Source: Metaphire vulgaris (taxonomy: Eukaryota > Annelida > Clitellata > Crassiclitellata > Megascolecidae). Taken from it: 64,000 nucleotides of DNA. The translations under genes and the position numbers were made by a program. Location: contig CM030837.1 in NCBI GenBank assembly GCA_018105865.1, positions 13,242,225-13,306,224 on the forward strand. Direction: 5' to 3'. This document shows positions 21,786-36,009 of the stretch, in pieces; position 1 is the stretch's first letter; each line of letters starts with the position of its first letter. The notes under the pieces were generated by a model. The model saw nothing but the letters and a program-made list of their open reading frames with translations, ran no database searches and had not been told where the DNA came from.

Positions 21786-22496
21786 TACCATCGGGGCTTG
21801 AATCTGCAATTCTGTTTCCTTTGATTTCACCGAATGATCAAAATATTCGAGGGACGAAGAAAAGAAACTGGAGCCTCCTTCTGGCTTCTGACCTTTCTAC
21901 TCGGCCAATAGGTTCTGTACTTGAATTGGCATTTTAGAAAATTGTAGAAAATTCAAACTTAAGTCGGCGACCAGAGATCAAATTTCTTACGTTTCGCTCA
22001 TTTATCATTCTGCTGCGGCAGAACGAACTATTCCAGTCGCGTTTTGTTCTTTGTTGCCTTGATCCGCGACAATTATTTATGAATAAAGAGATGGAAGAGA
22101 GACGAATAAAATCGACAGAAAAGAAGACAGTCGGGTGAAGAAGTCGGATTAGTTGTAACAGAGAATGCCATCTCCACGACATGCAGGTCAAGATCGAGAT
22201 TATCAAGAATCCTGTAAGAGAAGTGATGGATTGACTATTAGACTGCGTGACTAATTACCAATTAATCTATTATTGTCAGAGATCGTAAATGATTTGATCT
22301 CAGTCTTAGATCCTAACTCAATTCATTTCGAGCCGTCTGCCTCGTCTAAGTCTTGCTTGGATACATAATTATTTAGCTCGAAACGCTTTCGCTCGCCACT
22401 CGAGAGCATGTTTCCCTGACAGTTCGTGCAAGGTTCGGACTCTAGAGGGGGAGTGCGTCGCTATTAATAGCACCGTATGCACTTGACAGTTGAGGA
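21786..22496. other. No gene seen
   Basis: Unique-looking sequence without recognisable exons or element ends. Confidence 0.5.
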
Positions 22497-22758
22497 GTTA
22501 GGACCAGACATGGACATGAGTCCATTTTTTAAAACCCAACCCAACCCACCACTATTCAAACCCAACCCAACCCACGGAAACAGCTGGGTTACTTGACCCA
22601 ACCCATGCATAAACATTTCTTAAATCCTCCTTCATTTCATAGACTAAAGGGAATGTATTCCATTTGGCAGATTTCATATTTCTGGATGCCTTTAACTTGT
22701 ATTTTCTGGTTGCTCCTGTGAAAAGGCATCGAAACAGATTAAGGGTAATTATTAGTAA

Positions 22759-23782
22759 CTAGGTGTTTACCCGTAAAAAATGACGGGGGAGAATGGCTGT
22801 TTTACCACCCGATTTTGCGCAAATGCAATAACATTTTGCACAATTAATTGTCCTTAAACTCGCCGCCTTTTCCTTCAACCGAGTTAACGCCCATTCGCAG
22901 GAATTTTCTGAAATTTGATAGTCAACGTAAGTGTAATGATTTGGCAGTGTCGAACGACATGCAGTGCTTGATTCTCTTGTTTGCTGTGCTACTGTTGCAC
23001 GCCGAGCAACAGCCTGCTCCTCATTCTCACTTGATTGTCCCAAACCTCGTGAACGCTAGACTTTTTTTGTTTTGCACGGACGGTTAGAAAGAGGAATAAA
23101 AAGGCTAAACAATGGTGCAAACCTCATCTTTTTAGCTCTTATATAGCCTGAGATATAGCAAATTCAAAAAGGTAGGAAACTAAAATTAAAATATTTAATG
23201 GAACAGAAATCGATTTAGGAAGTCAGTCATGATCCAGCAATAGCATCAATGGGAATGGACATAATGCCTTCGCTGGATCATGTAATTTTGATCAGGATTC
23301 TCAGAATTCAAAACTTTCGCGAAATTCACCGATAATAATTATGTTCAAACATTGGGGTCATCGGGTTAGAATTGATAGATCTTTACCAAATGTCAACCGA
23401 TTTTCAAACTTTTTGGTTTATTTTGTTCCTCTGACATCCCTTAACAACTCAAAGTGGGGTTACCGCTGAAAATATTTTGCTAGGGGGCTTTAAAAATTTT
23501 TCGGGGGAAGTGGGTGATATCTTAGGCCGTAAAGTGGACTCTACCCCCAATTTTTTTGTTTTGCACGGACGGTTAGAAAGAGGAATAAACAATCTAAACA
23601 ATGGTGCAAACCTCATCTTTTTAGCTCCTATATAGCCTGAGATATAGCAAATTTAAAACGTTACATCAATCATTTCTGAAGAACGCTTTTCCAAAATTAA
23701 AAATCCCCAGTACGGTGATTTAGCGTCTGAAAATTTAATCCCCACTTGAGGAGTAAAATTTAAAAAAAAATAGGTATTGAGA

Positions 23783-23844
<62 letters not shown>

Positions 23845-24524
23845 ACGGGGAGCAGGGCATTGGGAGAGGAAGGGAGATTTGGGGGAGGAGGAAAGTGGGT
23901 TGTACGGGTTTCGGGCGGAGCAGCGTTGTGTAGGTTTGGAAACGGGGCTTGGGCGATTGGGGAAGGGATGGGGGAGAGGGAAGGGGATGGGGAAAGGGAA
24001 GGGGAACAGGGGTTTTGGGCCAGGGCAGGGAATGGGTTGGTGCTGGGGCGATTGGGAGAGGGATGGGGGGAGAGAGAAAAGGGATGGGGAGAGGGAAGGG
24101 AACAGGGGTTTTGGGGCCGGGGCTGGAATGGGTTGGGGCCAGGGCGATTGGGAGGGATGGAGAGAGAAAAGGGTTGGGAGAGGGAAGAGGAACGGGGGTT
24201 TGGGGCCGGGGTCGGAATGGGTTGGGCCAGGGCGATTGGGAGGGGATGGGGAGAGGGAAGGGGATGGGGAAAGGGAAGGGAAAAGGGATTTGGGGCCGGG
24301 GCGGGAATAGGTTGGGGCCTGGGCGATTGGGAGATGGATGGGGTGAGGGAAGGGGGACGGGGGTTTAAGCTGCAATTAAGACGCTTCGTTAAGCGCTCCG
24401 TTGTTAATAGAGTTTTGATTAAACAATATTTGGTTGTCAATGACAACAGCGTCTTGCAATACCCGCCGTGTTGCCGTCGGACAGACAGACAGACGCGACA
24501 GACATCGAGAATTATATATATAGA
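22759..24524 (+). repeat. Helentron/pearl-like unit 1 of a tandem pair
   Basis: It begins CTAGGTGTTTACCCG with a short hairpin (CCCGT...ATGACGGG). It contains two copies of a block around TTTTGCACGGACGGTTAG (about 23066 and 23557), a TA run, a G-rich minisatellite, a (GACA)n segment near 24480-24510 and an ATTATATATATAGA tail. This order resembles pearl elements and Helentron derivatives. The class call is inference; the repeat structure is seen directly. It differs from unit 2 by about 100 extra bases near 23190-23300. Confidence 0.7.
23860..24360 (+). repeat. G-rich minisatellite in unit 1
   Basis: Five units of roughly 88-96 bp marked by GGGCGATTGGG (starts near 23954, 24049, 24145, 24233, 24324). 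Almost every GGGG tract lies on the + strand and cytosine is scarce. Dense G-tracts could form G-quadruplexes. The open frames of about 140-240 codons on either strand follow from the repeat and are not genes. Confidence 0.85.
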
Positions 24525-26212
24525 CTAGGTGTTTACCCGTCAAAAATGACGGGGGAGATTGGCTGTTTTACCACTCGATTTTGTGCAAATGCAAGAGGAT
24601 TTTGAGCAATTAATTTCCCTAACTCGCCGCCTTTTCCTTCAACCGAGTTAACGCCCATTCGCATGAATTTTCTGAAACTTGATAGTCAACGTAAGTGTAA
24701 TGATTTGGCAGTGTCGAACGACATGCAGTGCTTGATTCTCTTGTTTGCTGTGCTGCTGTTGCACGCCGAGCAACAGCCTGCTCCTCATTCTCACTTGATT
24801 GTCGAAAAGCTCGTGAACGCTAGACTTTTTGTTTTGCACGGACGGTTAGAAAGAGGAATAAAAAAGCTAAACAATGGTGCAAACCTCATCTTCTTAGCTC
24901 TTATATAGCCTGAGATACAGCAATTCAAAAAAATTAGGAAACTTTCTCAGAACTCAAAACTTTCGCGAAATTCACTGATAATACTTATGTTCAAACATTG
25001 GGGTAATCGAGTTAGAATTGATAGATCTTTGCCAAATGTCAACCGATTTTCAAACTTTTTTGTTTATTTTGTTCCTCTGACATCCCTTTACAACTTTGCC
25101 GCTGACCAAAGTGGGGTTACCGCTGAAAATATTTTGCTAGGGGGCTTTAAAAAATTTTCGGGGGGAGAGGGTGATATTTTAGGCCGTAAAGTGAACTCTA
25201 CCCCCACATTTTTTTGTTTTGCACGGACGGTTAGAAAGAGAAATAAACAATCTAAACAATGGTGCAAACCTCATCTTTTTAGCTCCTATATAGCCTGAGA
25301 TATAGCAAATTTAAAACGTTACAGCAATCATTTCTGAGAACGCTTTTCCAAAAATTAAATCCCCAGTACGGTGACGGCGTCTGAAAATTTAATCTCCGCT
25401 TGAGGGATTAAATTTAAAAAAATAGGTATTGAGGCTAGGAAGGAATAAATAAATAAATATATATATATATATAATAACGGGGGCAGGGCATTGGGAGAGG
25501 GAAGGGAGGTTTGGGAGGAAAAAAGTGGGTTGTACGGGTTTTCGGAGCTGCGTTGTGTAGGTTTGGGAACGGGGTTTGGGGCCGGTGGGGTAGGGCGGAA
25601 CGGTGATGGGTTGGGGCCGGGGCGATTGGGAAAGGGATGGTGAGGGGGAATGGGGGTTGGGAGAGGGGGGGAAGGGAACGGAGGTTTGGGGCCTGTGGGG
25701 TACTCTGGGCGGATATGGGTTAGGGCCTGGGGCGATTGTGAGAGGGATGGGGAGAGGGAAAAGAGATGGGGAGTTGGAAGGGAACGGGGGTTTGGGGCCG
25801 GGGCCGGAATGGGTTGAGGCCGAGGCGATTGGGAGAGGGATGGGGAGAGGGAAAAAGGATGGAGAGAGGGAAGGGGAACGGATGTTTGGGGTCGGTGCCG
25901 GAATGGGTTGGGGCCGGAGCGATTGGGAGGGGGAGGGAGAGAGGGAAGGGGATGGGAAAGGGAAGGGAAAGGGGGTTTGGGGCCCGGGGCGGGAATGGGT
26001 TGGGGCCTGGGCGATTGGGAGAGGGATGGGGTGAGGGAAGGGGGACGGGAGTTTAAGCTGCAATTGAGACGCTTCGTTAAACGCTCCATTGATAATGCAT
26101 ACATTTATGATTAAACAATATTTGGTTGTCAATGACAACAGCGTCTTGCAATACCCGCCGTGTTGCGGACGGACAGACGCGACAGACGGACATCGAGAAT
26201 TATATAATAAGA
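24525..26212 (+). repeat. Helentron/pearl-like unit 2 of a tandem pair
   Basis: It starts at the base where unit 1 ends, with the same CTAGGTGTTTACCCGTCA head. The hairpin CCCGTCA-AAAA-TGACGGG is perfect here. It repeats the order of unit 1: two GCACGGACGGTTAG blocks, TA run, G-rich minisatellite, GACA core and ATTATATAATA tail. Sequence identity with unit 1 is high in the blocks I compared by eye. Confidence 0.7.
25490..26050 (+). repeat. G-rich minisatellite in unit 2
   Basis: Five CGATTGGG-marked units (near 25623, 25733, 25826, 25920, 26012), spaced 92-110 bp, related to the array at 23860-24360 but with different internal variants. The strand asymmetry is the same. Confidence 0.85.
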
Positions 26213-26365
26213 TTTTTAAAAATCATTAATTTGCACACATTTGTACAATATAACACAACAACCTGGCAACCCAACCCACCATAAAATGGAAATTTCGGGC
26301 CCAACCCAATCCAACCTAACCCAACCCATGGATGGACCCAACCCATGTCAATGTCTGGTTCGGAC

Positions 26366-27353
26366 AACTCATTCTTTTTCTTACAAATCGCGAGGCGATG
26401 GCAAGACAATAATGCTGCGGGCTGCAGGGCTCCACTGTGCCACGTATATTTCGTACAAATGAACGACAGTTAATTGTCGTTGTTTGACCAGACCGATCCG
26501 ACCGACAAGCGCTGCTCGGCCTCCCGTGGATGCGAAAGGGTGGGGATGAAGGAGGATGAGGCGGAGGAAGAGGAAGAAGAAGAAGAAGAAGAATAAGAGG
26601 TGGGCCACGGCCTTCGCCTCATTCTTCCGAAGAGAAATCGTTTCCTGCCTTTTGCGGAGAACGACGACGACGACGACGACGACGACGGAGGCGGGCGCCG
26701 CTTCATAACTCGACTCCGCTTCAAAGGTCCCGGCGCCGTACGGCCAACCCCCGAAGGACGGCCAGCGGCGGCGGCGACGGCGGCGACCCTCTGCTCTTCG
26801 CCTCTTCGACGTTTTGCTTCACGACGTCGTCAAGGCAACCGTCGCCGTGGTTACCGAACGGCGATACGACTGCGAGTCGAGCGAGGCATTACGGCCGCTC
26901 GGTTGATCGGAATGGAAAGCGCGACTGCTGCCCCCTCCTCCTCCTCCCACCCTCGTCCTCCTCTCACCCTCTACTTCCTCCCACCCTCTACTTCCTCTCA
27001 CCCTCTACCTCCTCCCACCCTCTACCTCCTCTCACCCTCTACCTCCTCCCACCCTCTACCTCCTCTCACCCTCTACCTCCTCTCACCCTCTACCTGGCGG
27101 GAAAGAAGAAGCGAAGAAATTAATGAAAGCGCGCCATTGGTCTCGGGCGATGAATCATGCCTCGAAGAATTAATAATTCAACTTCTTTTTGCAGTCGTAG
27201 AATGTTTTAGAACGACGGAAGTTGGTCTTCTTAAAGCGTTGCTTGAAACGCCAGAGAAATGAAAAAGGCGTGTAGAGCATCTCCGGCTGCCCAGCATGAC
27301 TACTGCGTATAGTGCGTAACTCATGGATGCCAAAAACAACCAGTGTCGAGTCT
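26366..27353. other. CpG-rich patch with a CTCACCCTCTAC minisatellite; no gene assigned
   Basis: The stretch 26590-26930 is GC- and CpG-rich, with GAC and GGC triplets. An RFX-like half-site pair (GTCGCCGTGGTTAC) lies near 26839. At 26935-27095 a pyrimidine-rich unit (CCTCTACCTCCTCTCAC) is repeated. A 220-codon open frame spans it, but its residues are dictated by the triplet repeats. It could be a promoter or first exon of an unseen gene. Confidence 0.4.
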
Positions 27354-27536
27354 CTTCTTCTTCTTCTTCTTCTTCTTCTTCTTCTTCTTCTTCTTCTTCT
27401 TCTTCTTCTTCTTCTTCTTCTTCTTCTTCTTCTTCTTCTTCTTCTTCTTCTTCTTCTTCTTCTTCTTCTTCTTCTTCTTCTTCTTCTTCTTCTTCTTCTT
27501 CTTCTTCTTCTTCTTCTTCTTCTTCTTCTTCTTCTT

Positions 27537-27566
<30 letters not shown>
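27354..27566. repeat. (CTT)n microsatellite
   Basis: About 71 uninterrupted CTT units, a pure purine/pyrimidine tract that can form triplex DNA. Poly-Leu, Ser, Phe and Lys frames come from it. Confidence 0.98.
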
Positions 27567-27567
<1 letters not shown>

Positions 27568-27904
27568 TTCATTCGCTTCCTTGTGTCGTTTCACTGACTT
27601 TAAACGACTTCAGTGCCGCGCCCTCTATCAGCGAATTAATCGCTCGGACGAGTCCATTCAATTCCTTATGTATAATATACACACATATATAAGGATATAT
27701 ACGTATATATATATATGTGTGTATATAAGGATATATATATATATATATATATATACGCCGCATTGTTATTCGCGGCAGAGCGACCGTCGACAGTAGCTGT
27801 TGAATCGTTAATCAAAGACGATGCATTCTCAATGACGTAATCGTTGAAGCGACGAACGCCATCTAGCCAAAGAAAAGCAATATCGCTTGAGGTGACATCA
27901 TGGA
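27567..27904. other. No gene seen; TA repeats
   Basis: A block of interrupted TA/TATG repeats occupies about 27670-27756. The rest shows no recognisable feature. Confidence 0.5.
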
Positions 27905-29768
<1,864 letters not shown>

Positions 29769-29771
29769 TTA

Positions 29772-30177
29772 GGGGCTGTCCATTAATTACGTCAACAATT
29801 TAGAGGGGGTTTGGAAAAGTTTGACAGTTGTTGACAGGGGAGGGGGTCAAGAGAAGTTGACGTCAACAATTTCACTTTTATCAAATAATCAAAAAAACAG
29901 GAAATTTCATAGAATACCACTTATTAGTTATTACAATGGAAAAAAGCATTATAAAAAAGGTCATCGCCACCACATTTTGACACTCGATGAGGAAAAAAGG
30001 GAAAAAATGGTCATTACCACAAAAATAATAACCTTGTTATTGGGACCTGTCATTGATCTTGGGGTCAAGAGTTGTTGACGTAATTATGGGGGGTTAAGTG
30101 AAAGTTGACAGTTGTTGACAAGGGGGAGGGGGTCAAAAATTGCCCAAAAATTGTTGACGTAATTAATGGACAGCCCC
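29772..30177. mobile_element. PIF/Harbinger-type MITE, copy 1
   Basis: The ends GGGGCTGTCCATTAATTACG and its inverse are near-perfect over about 30 bp. The target is a 3-bp duplication TTA (29769-29771 and 30178-30180), as expected for PIF/Harbinger. The inside carries inverted ATTGTTGACGTAATT-type blocks and a T-run palindrome in inverse orientation (AAAAGGTCATCG, ACACTCGATGAGG). No coding capacity. Confidence 0.85.
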
Positions 30178-30358
30178 TTACCAGTTTAAACTGCACATTT
30201 ACTCGCACACCACGGATGGACAGTGAAGTTGAGTGAACCCGCGACGTAATGAGCAGATGAAACGGATAATTTACGAAACGAAACCTAATCTCACAACAAT
30301 TTCTCACGCTGCTCCATCCTCCTATTTCTCACTTAACTTAAGGTTGAAAGCGGTTAGG

Positions 30359-30430
<72 letters not shown>

Positions 30431-30904
30431 AAGAAATAGAGAAAGAAATAGAGAAAGAGAAAGAGAGAGACACACAGAGAGAGACACACAGAGAAAGACA
30501 GAGGCAGACAGACAGAGACAGGCAGACAGACGTGGAAATTTATCGGTTCTTTTTTAGTGTGACTTTTACTTTCGAGTTTCATTCGGCGCCATATAATAGT
30601 GTTGGTTTACCGACGGTCGAAACGAGAGAAGGAAGAAACGAGAGGACGAATTATTGAACGCGGAGGAGAGGAAAAGACGGCTGAAGATAAATTCAGTCGC
30701 ACGGCTTAGCACCGTCTTAAGCGATTCGTTCTGTTCACTTCGGATCCTGTTTATGTCCCCATTCGGAAACAAACTGCCAACGACCGAACTGCTGTTGCTC
30801 CGTATGCCACGTGCCTTCCACCATTACCACCACCGCCGTCTCCACCATCGCCATCCTCTACAACCATCACCACCACCGCCGTCACCACTGTGTACCAGGC
30901 GTTT
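30178..30904. other. No gene seen; (GA)n
   Basis: (GA)n from 30361 to about 30420 continues as GAAA/GACA-rich DNA to 30530. A CCACCACCGCC-rich patch lies at 30815-30880. Confidence 0.5.
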
Positions 30905-31282
30905 GCCCACAGGATATTTCCATTAATTATGTCAACAAGTTTATACAATTTTTAACCCTCTCTCCCCTATCAGCAACTGTCAAACTTTCAGTTACCCCCT
31001 TTATAAAATTGTGTAAAATTTTTTTGACTCTACTACAGGCTAAAAAAATGTATAGCCTTTTATGCTAAAATAGAATTGTGGAAATTAAAATTTCTACAAA
31101 TAAATTTTAATACATTTTAGTTGCCTTTAACAGATTTCAAAATGATGATAACGCTTTGATTTCTAGCTTCTATCATCTTCCGAAGGTGAAGCCAAATGTT
31201 CCTTAATTGTTCTAAAGAGGATAGTCGTTGATTCGTTAATTTCTTATGGAACCGATACACCGACAAGCCAACATCATCTTCA

Positions 31283-31478
31283 CAGGGCCATGTTAAGGCG
31301 GGGGCTGCAGCCCCGGCCCACCATAAAAATAGGCCCACCGATTTTCGAGATAACCTTTTTTTGCTCGTCAGCACGATTTGAAAGGGCGATGACTTTTTTT
31401 GCTCGTCAGAGGTTATCAGCATAGCCGATGGCCTTTTTTTCTCAGCCCCCGGCCCACTCGGACCTTAATCCGGCCCTG
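31283..31478. mobile_element. MITE with CAGGGCC ends
   Basis: A 196-bp unit with ends CAGGGCCATGTTAAGG and CCTTAATCCGGCCCTG and perfect 8-bp duplications CATCTTCA (31275-31282, 31479-31486). It holds two T-run palindromes (near 31349 and 31388). Confidence 0.93.
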
Positions 31479-31539
31479 CATCTTCATCTAACTGTTCTGT
31501 GCCTAATATCTCTCCATGAGCATTAATTGTCATCAGCGC

Positions 31540-31795
<256 letters not shown>

Positions 31796-32257
31796 GAACT
31801 GTAAAGCAGCATAGAGGTGACACACTTTGCAGATCAGTTCGAGCAACATGCGTGAACGGCAGCATGACCCACTAATTAAAATATAAAAATTCTTACTTGG
31901 TAATCAGTTCAATAAGCAGTTCAAGAAGCAGTTCAATAACTACAATCGACAAAAGTCTACAATCTACATCGAATAAAAACAAAATACGATGACGCAAGAC
32001 TATGACTCCCTAGGTAAGAGAGCTCAACCGCGGTTAAGGACCAAAGTGGTTGACTGTTGACGGACGAGTAACTGTGCACCTTTGAGGACCAATGCACCGA
32101 CTAATTTCCTATTTTTTATTTATTAAATTTATTATAAAAATAAAATTGTTGACGTCAATTTATCTTGGCCCCCCTTCCCCATGTCAACAATTGTCAAACT
32201 TCTTCAAGCTCCATAATCATTCCCCTATTTTGTTGACATAATTAATGAACGGCTTCA

Positions 32258-32979
32258 TATAGGTATTGGACTGAATGAGACTGGATCACCTGGATGGTGG
32301 ATGGTTAGATAGATAAGAGGGCAGTCGGTCCGTAGGGCTTGGACGGTGACGAAGACGGCGATTAATTATGATATTAAATGCAGCAGCAGCAGCAGCAGTC
32401 GCAATGTCAGGAATCAACGGTCGTCTGTTGACTTTTCAATGTGTCGCCATTTTTAGACCATTTTCTAAGTCACGTGACTTTGCCTTCGTTGCTGATTCAG
32501 ACGATCGAATTGCAAACGAGGGGTTTTGAAACGTAGCATTGTCAACAGTCAAGGTGGCCATCAGATGAATTGACGCAAAGCTGTTTCGCTCTCTAATATT
32601 GGCCCATGCAGCGTCTAACTTACTGGTATAATTAATGTAATGGAAGCTTTAAAACGTTTCTGTTTTATTTTATTCGTTTATTTGAGTCTGTCAAAATGAT
32701 ACATTGTTCGCTTCCTTTCCTTGTGTCGGCGATGAAGACAGAGAAAGCAATCGTTATTTGTAAAATAATAATAATAATAAAATGTAATACCAACTGGATC
32801 TTAGGTCACTCGTGCAGTCGAGTCTGCTACAACTGTTGCCTTTGGGTCTATATCTAGGAAAAACACATTTTGCAGTAAATATATAGTTTATAATGGCCCA
32901 AGAATAAGTATGAAGATACAGCTGACTGATGTGTCAGAGAGACAGACCGACAGTGAGACAGACAGACAGACAGAAACAG
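32258..32979. other. No gene seen; GTCACGTGAC palindrome
   Basis: GTCACGTGAC at 32469-32478 is a perfect palindromic E-box of the kind bound by USF or TFEB/MITF proteins; without a neighbouring gene its role is unknown. A short CAG run lies at 32380-32398, and (GACA)-rich DNA precedes the MITE. Confidence 0.45.
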
Positions 32980-32987
32980 GCAGAAAC

Positions 32988-33261
32988 CAGAGACGTCATT
33001 TCACTGTTTTTCAGGGAGGGGCAAAACACTTTTGACCTGACAAGTTACAAGTTTGCGAAAAAGTTGACGACCTTTTTTGCTCGTCAGCCGTTTATAACGG
33101 TTAGTTACTTTTCAGACTAGACTACTCCACATCATATACATCATATCAGGCGCTCCTTTAGGACATGTAAAAAATTAAATACTAAATAACACAAGAAAAT
33201 AATTTTTCCTCTCAAAATCAGGAGGGGCAAATGCTCCCCTGCCCCCCAAATGACGTCCCTG
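32988..33261. mobile_element. MITE with GACGTCATTT ends
   Basis: The ends are CAGAGACGTCATTTCACTG and AAATGACGTCCCTG. Perfect 8-mers GCAGAAAC flank it (32980-32987, 33262-33269), though the flank is GACA-rich. A T-run palindrome (GTTGACGACCTTTTTTGC) lies at 33063. Confidence 0.85.
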
Positions 33262-33512
33262 GCAGAAACAGACAGAGACAGACAGACAGAGACAGACAAA
33301 CAGACAGCCTAGACAAAAGTTTTCATACAAAGTACAAAGAGTTTGTTACTGAAACTCAAGTCTATGCTTGAAACATTCGCGCCTACACGTTTGCAAAGCT
33401 TTCCATTTGATCGAGTTAAATGTCATTAGGCTAAGGATTCACGATTAGAACTTTAGACGGCGTGATATCATGATTGGCAGCCATGCTATAGAGTATAGGC
33501 CTACCGTTCGTT

Positions 33513-33684
33513 CGGTGTTTATCCAAACTCCAGGCTTTTGGCTCGGGGGCGAGGAGAATTCACTTGGCTGGAGGGGAACAGAGACAGTTCAATGCAAAAA
33601 TCTGTGCAAGTGCTGGGATTTGGGGAGGGATTTTGTGGTGTGGGGTGAATATCTCCCTAGCATGCCTGCCTGGATAAAGCACTG
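33513..33684. mobile_element. 170-bp MITE family, copy 3
   Basis: The ends are CGGTGTTTATCCAAACTCC and CCTGGATAAAGCACTG. The duplications CGTTCGTT and CGTGCGTT match at 7 of 8. It shares GGCTGGAGGGGAACAGAGAC with the family. Confidence 0.88.
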
Positions 33685-33692
33685 CGTGCGTT

Positions 33693-35058
33693 TCACTTAT
33701 GCCAACTTATATCTGCGTTAAAAATGTTATTTTAAATCGTTCCAGCAATCTAGCTGCTTCAACAGTCTTCTTCGGATTTTGCAGTTATCTACATGCTTTC
33801 GGTTCATTGGCACTCGTGCCTTCGTCTCTCTTTTCGTTCGTCTGTCTGTCTGTCCTTCTGTCTGCCTGTCCGTCTGTCTGCCTGTCTTGTTTTTATCACC
33901 TAAGTTTGTGTGTACGCAGTGTCCCATAAAATAAATGACCCGACGAACTCCATAATGGCGGCCTCCTCCTCCGCTCGTGTGCGCCGCTATCTGTTTGCAG
34001 TTGACGACGGTTCGAACGGACGCGCTGTCGTCTGCGTCTTTCGACAGATGGCGTCCTGCGCGGCATTTGAGAGGGTCACGTGGTGAAAACGTAACAGACG
34101 ACACCCGGCGCCCAAGTCGTCATTAAGCGGTCGGCGTGGATTATGACGCCATTCGCCGATGTCAGCTCATGAATATTTATGAAGGAGATCCAAAGACATC
34201 CAATGCTTCCAGATATTGCACCAACGAGAGGCCATCACTCGAGATATTGAATAGCGAATGCATTTTTTAAACCTTAAACGTCATATTTCGTATTCATTCA
34301 TGTTAGGGTCTAAGATTAAGACTAATTGACATTTAGTCTAATAGTCTTGCTATGGGTCCAAAGGTTCAGTATATAACTACTTGGAGCATGGACATAGCCG
34401 TTTAATTCTTTAAAAAAATTAATTCTTAAATCATAGACCCTATCATGAATCCATCGACATCTGCAAGTTGCAACCATCGACATGGTTGCAATAGCGGCAA
34501 TTAATTGGGTGTGACAATTCTGACAAAGTTACCTGTGTCTATTGTTGAAATTTTGCGTTAGAAACGAAAGATAGAAGTAGCTGATGTAAAATAACGTTGT
34601 ATATTATCATGCCTTTAGGAACAGTTTTAAGAAAGCTATTAATGACTACACATTTCCTGATAAAACAGTAACACTTATTAAGAATTTCACGTTTAAAGAT
34701 GAAATGCTGTGTGCCGAATCAAGAGTATATGATGGACTAATCCAGGATCAGCAGAGGTCGAAACACCTTATTTAACGCTTTTATTGTATGTGCTTTTGTA
34801 GCGATCAATCTATTCCGGTGTCGGTTTGCGGTTCCGACGCCCATGCAAACGGTACCTGGGTGCGGCGAGCACCTTCACCGCTGACAGCATAGCTCAGTAG
34901 GCAGTACCCTACTCGGCCGTTCACCCCCACGCCACTTGAGGTTGTGGCATATTGCTCGTCTTTGAACTTTTCGAAAGCTCTATATCTTTCTTTTAAAAAA
35001 GTAATTCCATGTCTGCACAAAACATTCTACTAGTAGATGAGGCCGAACTGGTCTGGTA
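33693..35058. other. No gene seen
   Basis: GTCT-rich DNA lies at 33838-33893. A CpG-rich patch at 33950-34130 includes GGGTCACGTGG. A tRNA-like TAGCTCAGTAGG near 34890 lacks a matching box B. No exon is recognised. Confidence 0.5.
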
Positions 35059-35400
35059 CAGAGCTGTCCATGGGCTGGGTTAGCCCATGGGTTGGGTTGG
35101 GTTGGTTGGGCTAGGTCCATATTTTGAAAAAATAATCGGTTGGGTTGGGTTTCGTGAGCCTGTACACTGTACCTATATTAACCGTGTTAAATATAGATTT
35201 TCTCTTTGCTGCTTTGGCAATAGCCATCAATTCTTGTTTTATGTCATATTGACTGCATGCACTATGGCGCCTTGTAGGTCAGCCTAGATTCCATCGTAGG
35301 CAACGCATTTGATAGTCTGTACATACTGGACCATAGCAATTCAGATTGATCAAATCACGTGGACCTGGTGTTATTGAACACGGCTGGTTGGCAATGGGCA

Positions 35401-35464
<64 letters not shown>

Positions 35465-36009
35465 TATTATTATTATTATTATTATCTACGACAATTTATA
35501 TAGCGCAGTAACATAACTGGAGCTAAAGTCAAGAGCGCTTTACAAAGGAGTCACTTATAAGAGATGTTAAATAAGTGTGTCTTTAGGAGCTTCGCAAATA
35601 GTACAATAGTACCGGGTAAGATCTTTTCGTGAAGTTTGATAAATCTTAGTGCCATAATTCAGTACATTATACACTCGAAAATGACAATGGCAAGCGATGT
35701 TGAACGTACAAGATTGTTGCAGTAGTGATTCTAAATAAACACGTTCTTTGTGTGCTTGAATTAAGTTCATTTTGAAAACTTTTGGTAACAAGAAAATTGA
35801 ACGCTGGGTATTTACCAGACATCGGTCTGAATATATGTGTATGTTTTTAATTAAAAATGCGATCGTACTTTCACGTTTTCGTCGAGTCGGATCGCGATGG
35901 GTTTTGGGTTGGGTTGGGTCCGCAGACAGAAATTTCATTTTGGTCTGGTTGGAAAGTTGGTGGATTGGGTTGGGGTTGGGTTCAAAAAACCGACCCGTGG
36001 CCATCTCTG
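35059..36009. mobile_element. hAT-type element with GGGTTGGGTT arrays, copy 2
   Basis: The ends CAGAGCTGTCCATGGGC and, inverted, CAGAGATGGCCACGGGTC are each followed by GGGTTGGGTTGGGTT-like arrays pointing inward. Flanking 8-mers GTCTGGTA and GTCTGTAG share the first five bases. The interior holds a LINE 3' end with its ATT tail. Confidence 0.75.
35401..35850 (-). mobile_element. L2/CR1-like LINE 3' fragment with (AAT)n tail
   Basis: On the minus strand, about 360 bp of LINE 3' sequence ends TGCGCTATATAAATTGTCG, followed by about 28 AAT units (seen as ATT at 35401-35484). It matches the 3' end of 4416-5123. It is nested in the GGGTT-type hAT element. Confidence 0.68.

Larger units (their letters stand above)
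22505..26357. mobile_element. Large hAT-type element with CCCAACCC subterminal arrays
   Basis: The left end is CAGACATGGACATGAGTCC, followed by AACCCAACCCAACCC arrays. The right end, inverted, is CAGACATTGACATGGGTTGG with the same arrays. Target duplications GTTAGGAC (22497-22504) and GTTCGGAC (26358-26365) match at 7 of 8. At 3.85 kb it is the largest member of a family whose short copies are 35059-36009 and 62775-63265. Its interior is a tandem pair of another repeat and encodes no transposase. Confidence 0.85.

Noticed and set aside
22530..22580. Interstitial telomere repeats
   Set aside because: The unit is CCCAACC or AACCC rather than CCCTAA, and it lies at fixed positions inside hAT-type ends in three elements.
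23653..26138. Several 140-250-codon Gly/Glu or Pro/Ser frames on both strands
   Set aside because: They exist in multiple frames of a G-rich minisatellite, which rarely meets stop codons.
26600..27262. 220-codon open frame in CpG-rich DNA
   Set aside because: Composition is set by GAC and GGC runs and a CTCACCCTCTAC minisatellite; no recognisable domain.
34800..34980. tRNA-like TAGCTCAGTAGG segment
   Set aside because: No matching box B or cloverleaf; at most a SINE scrap.
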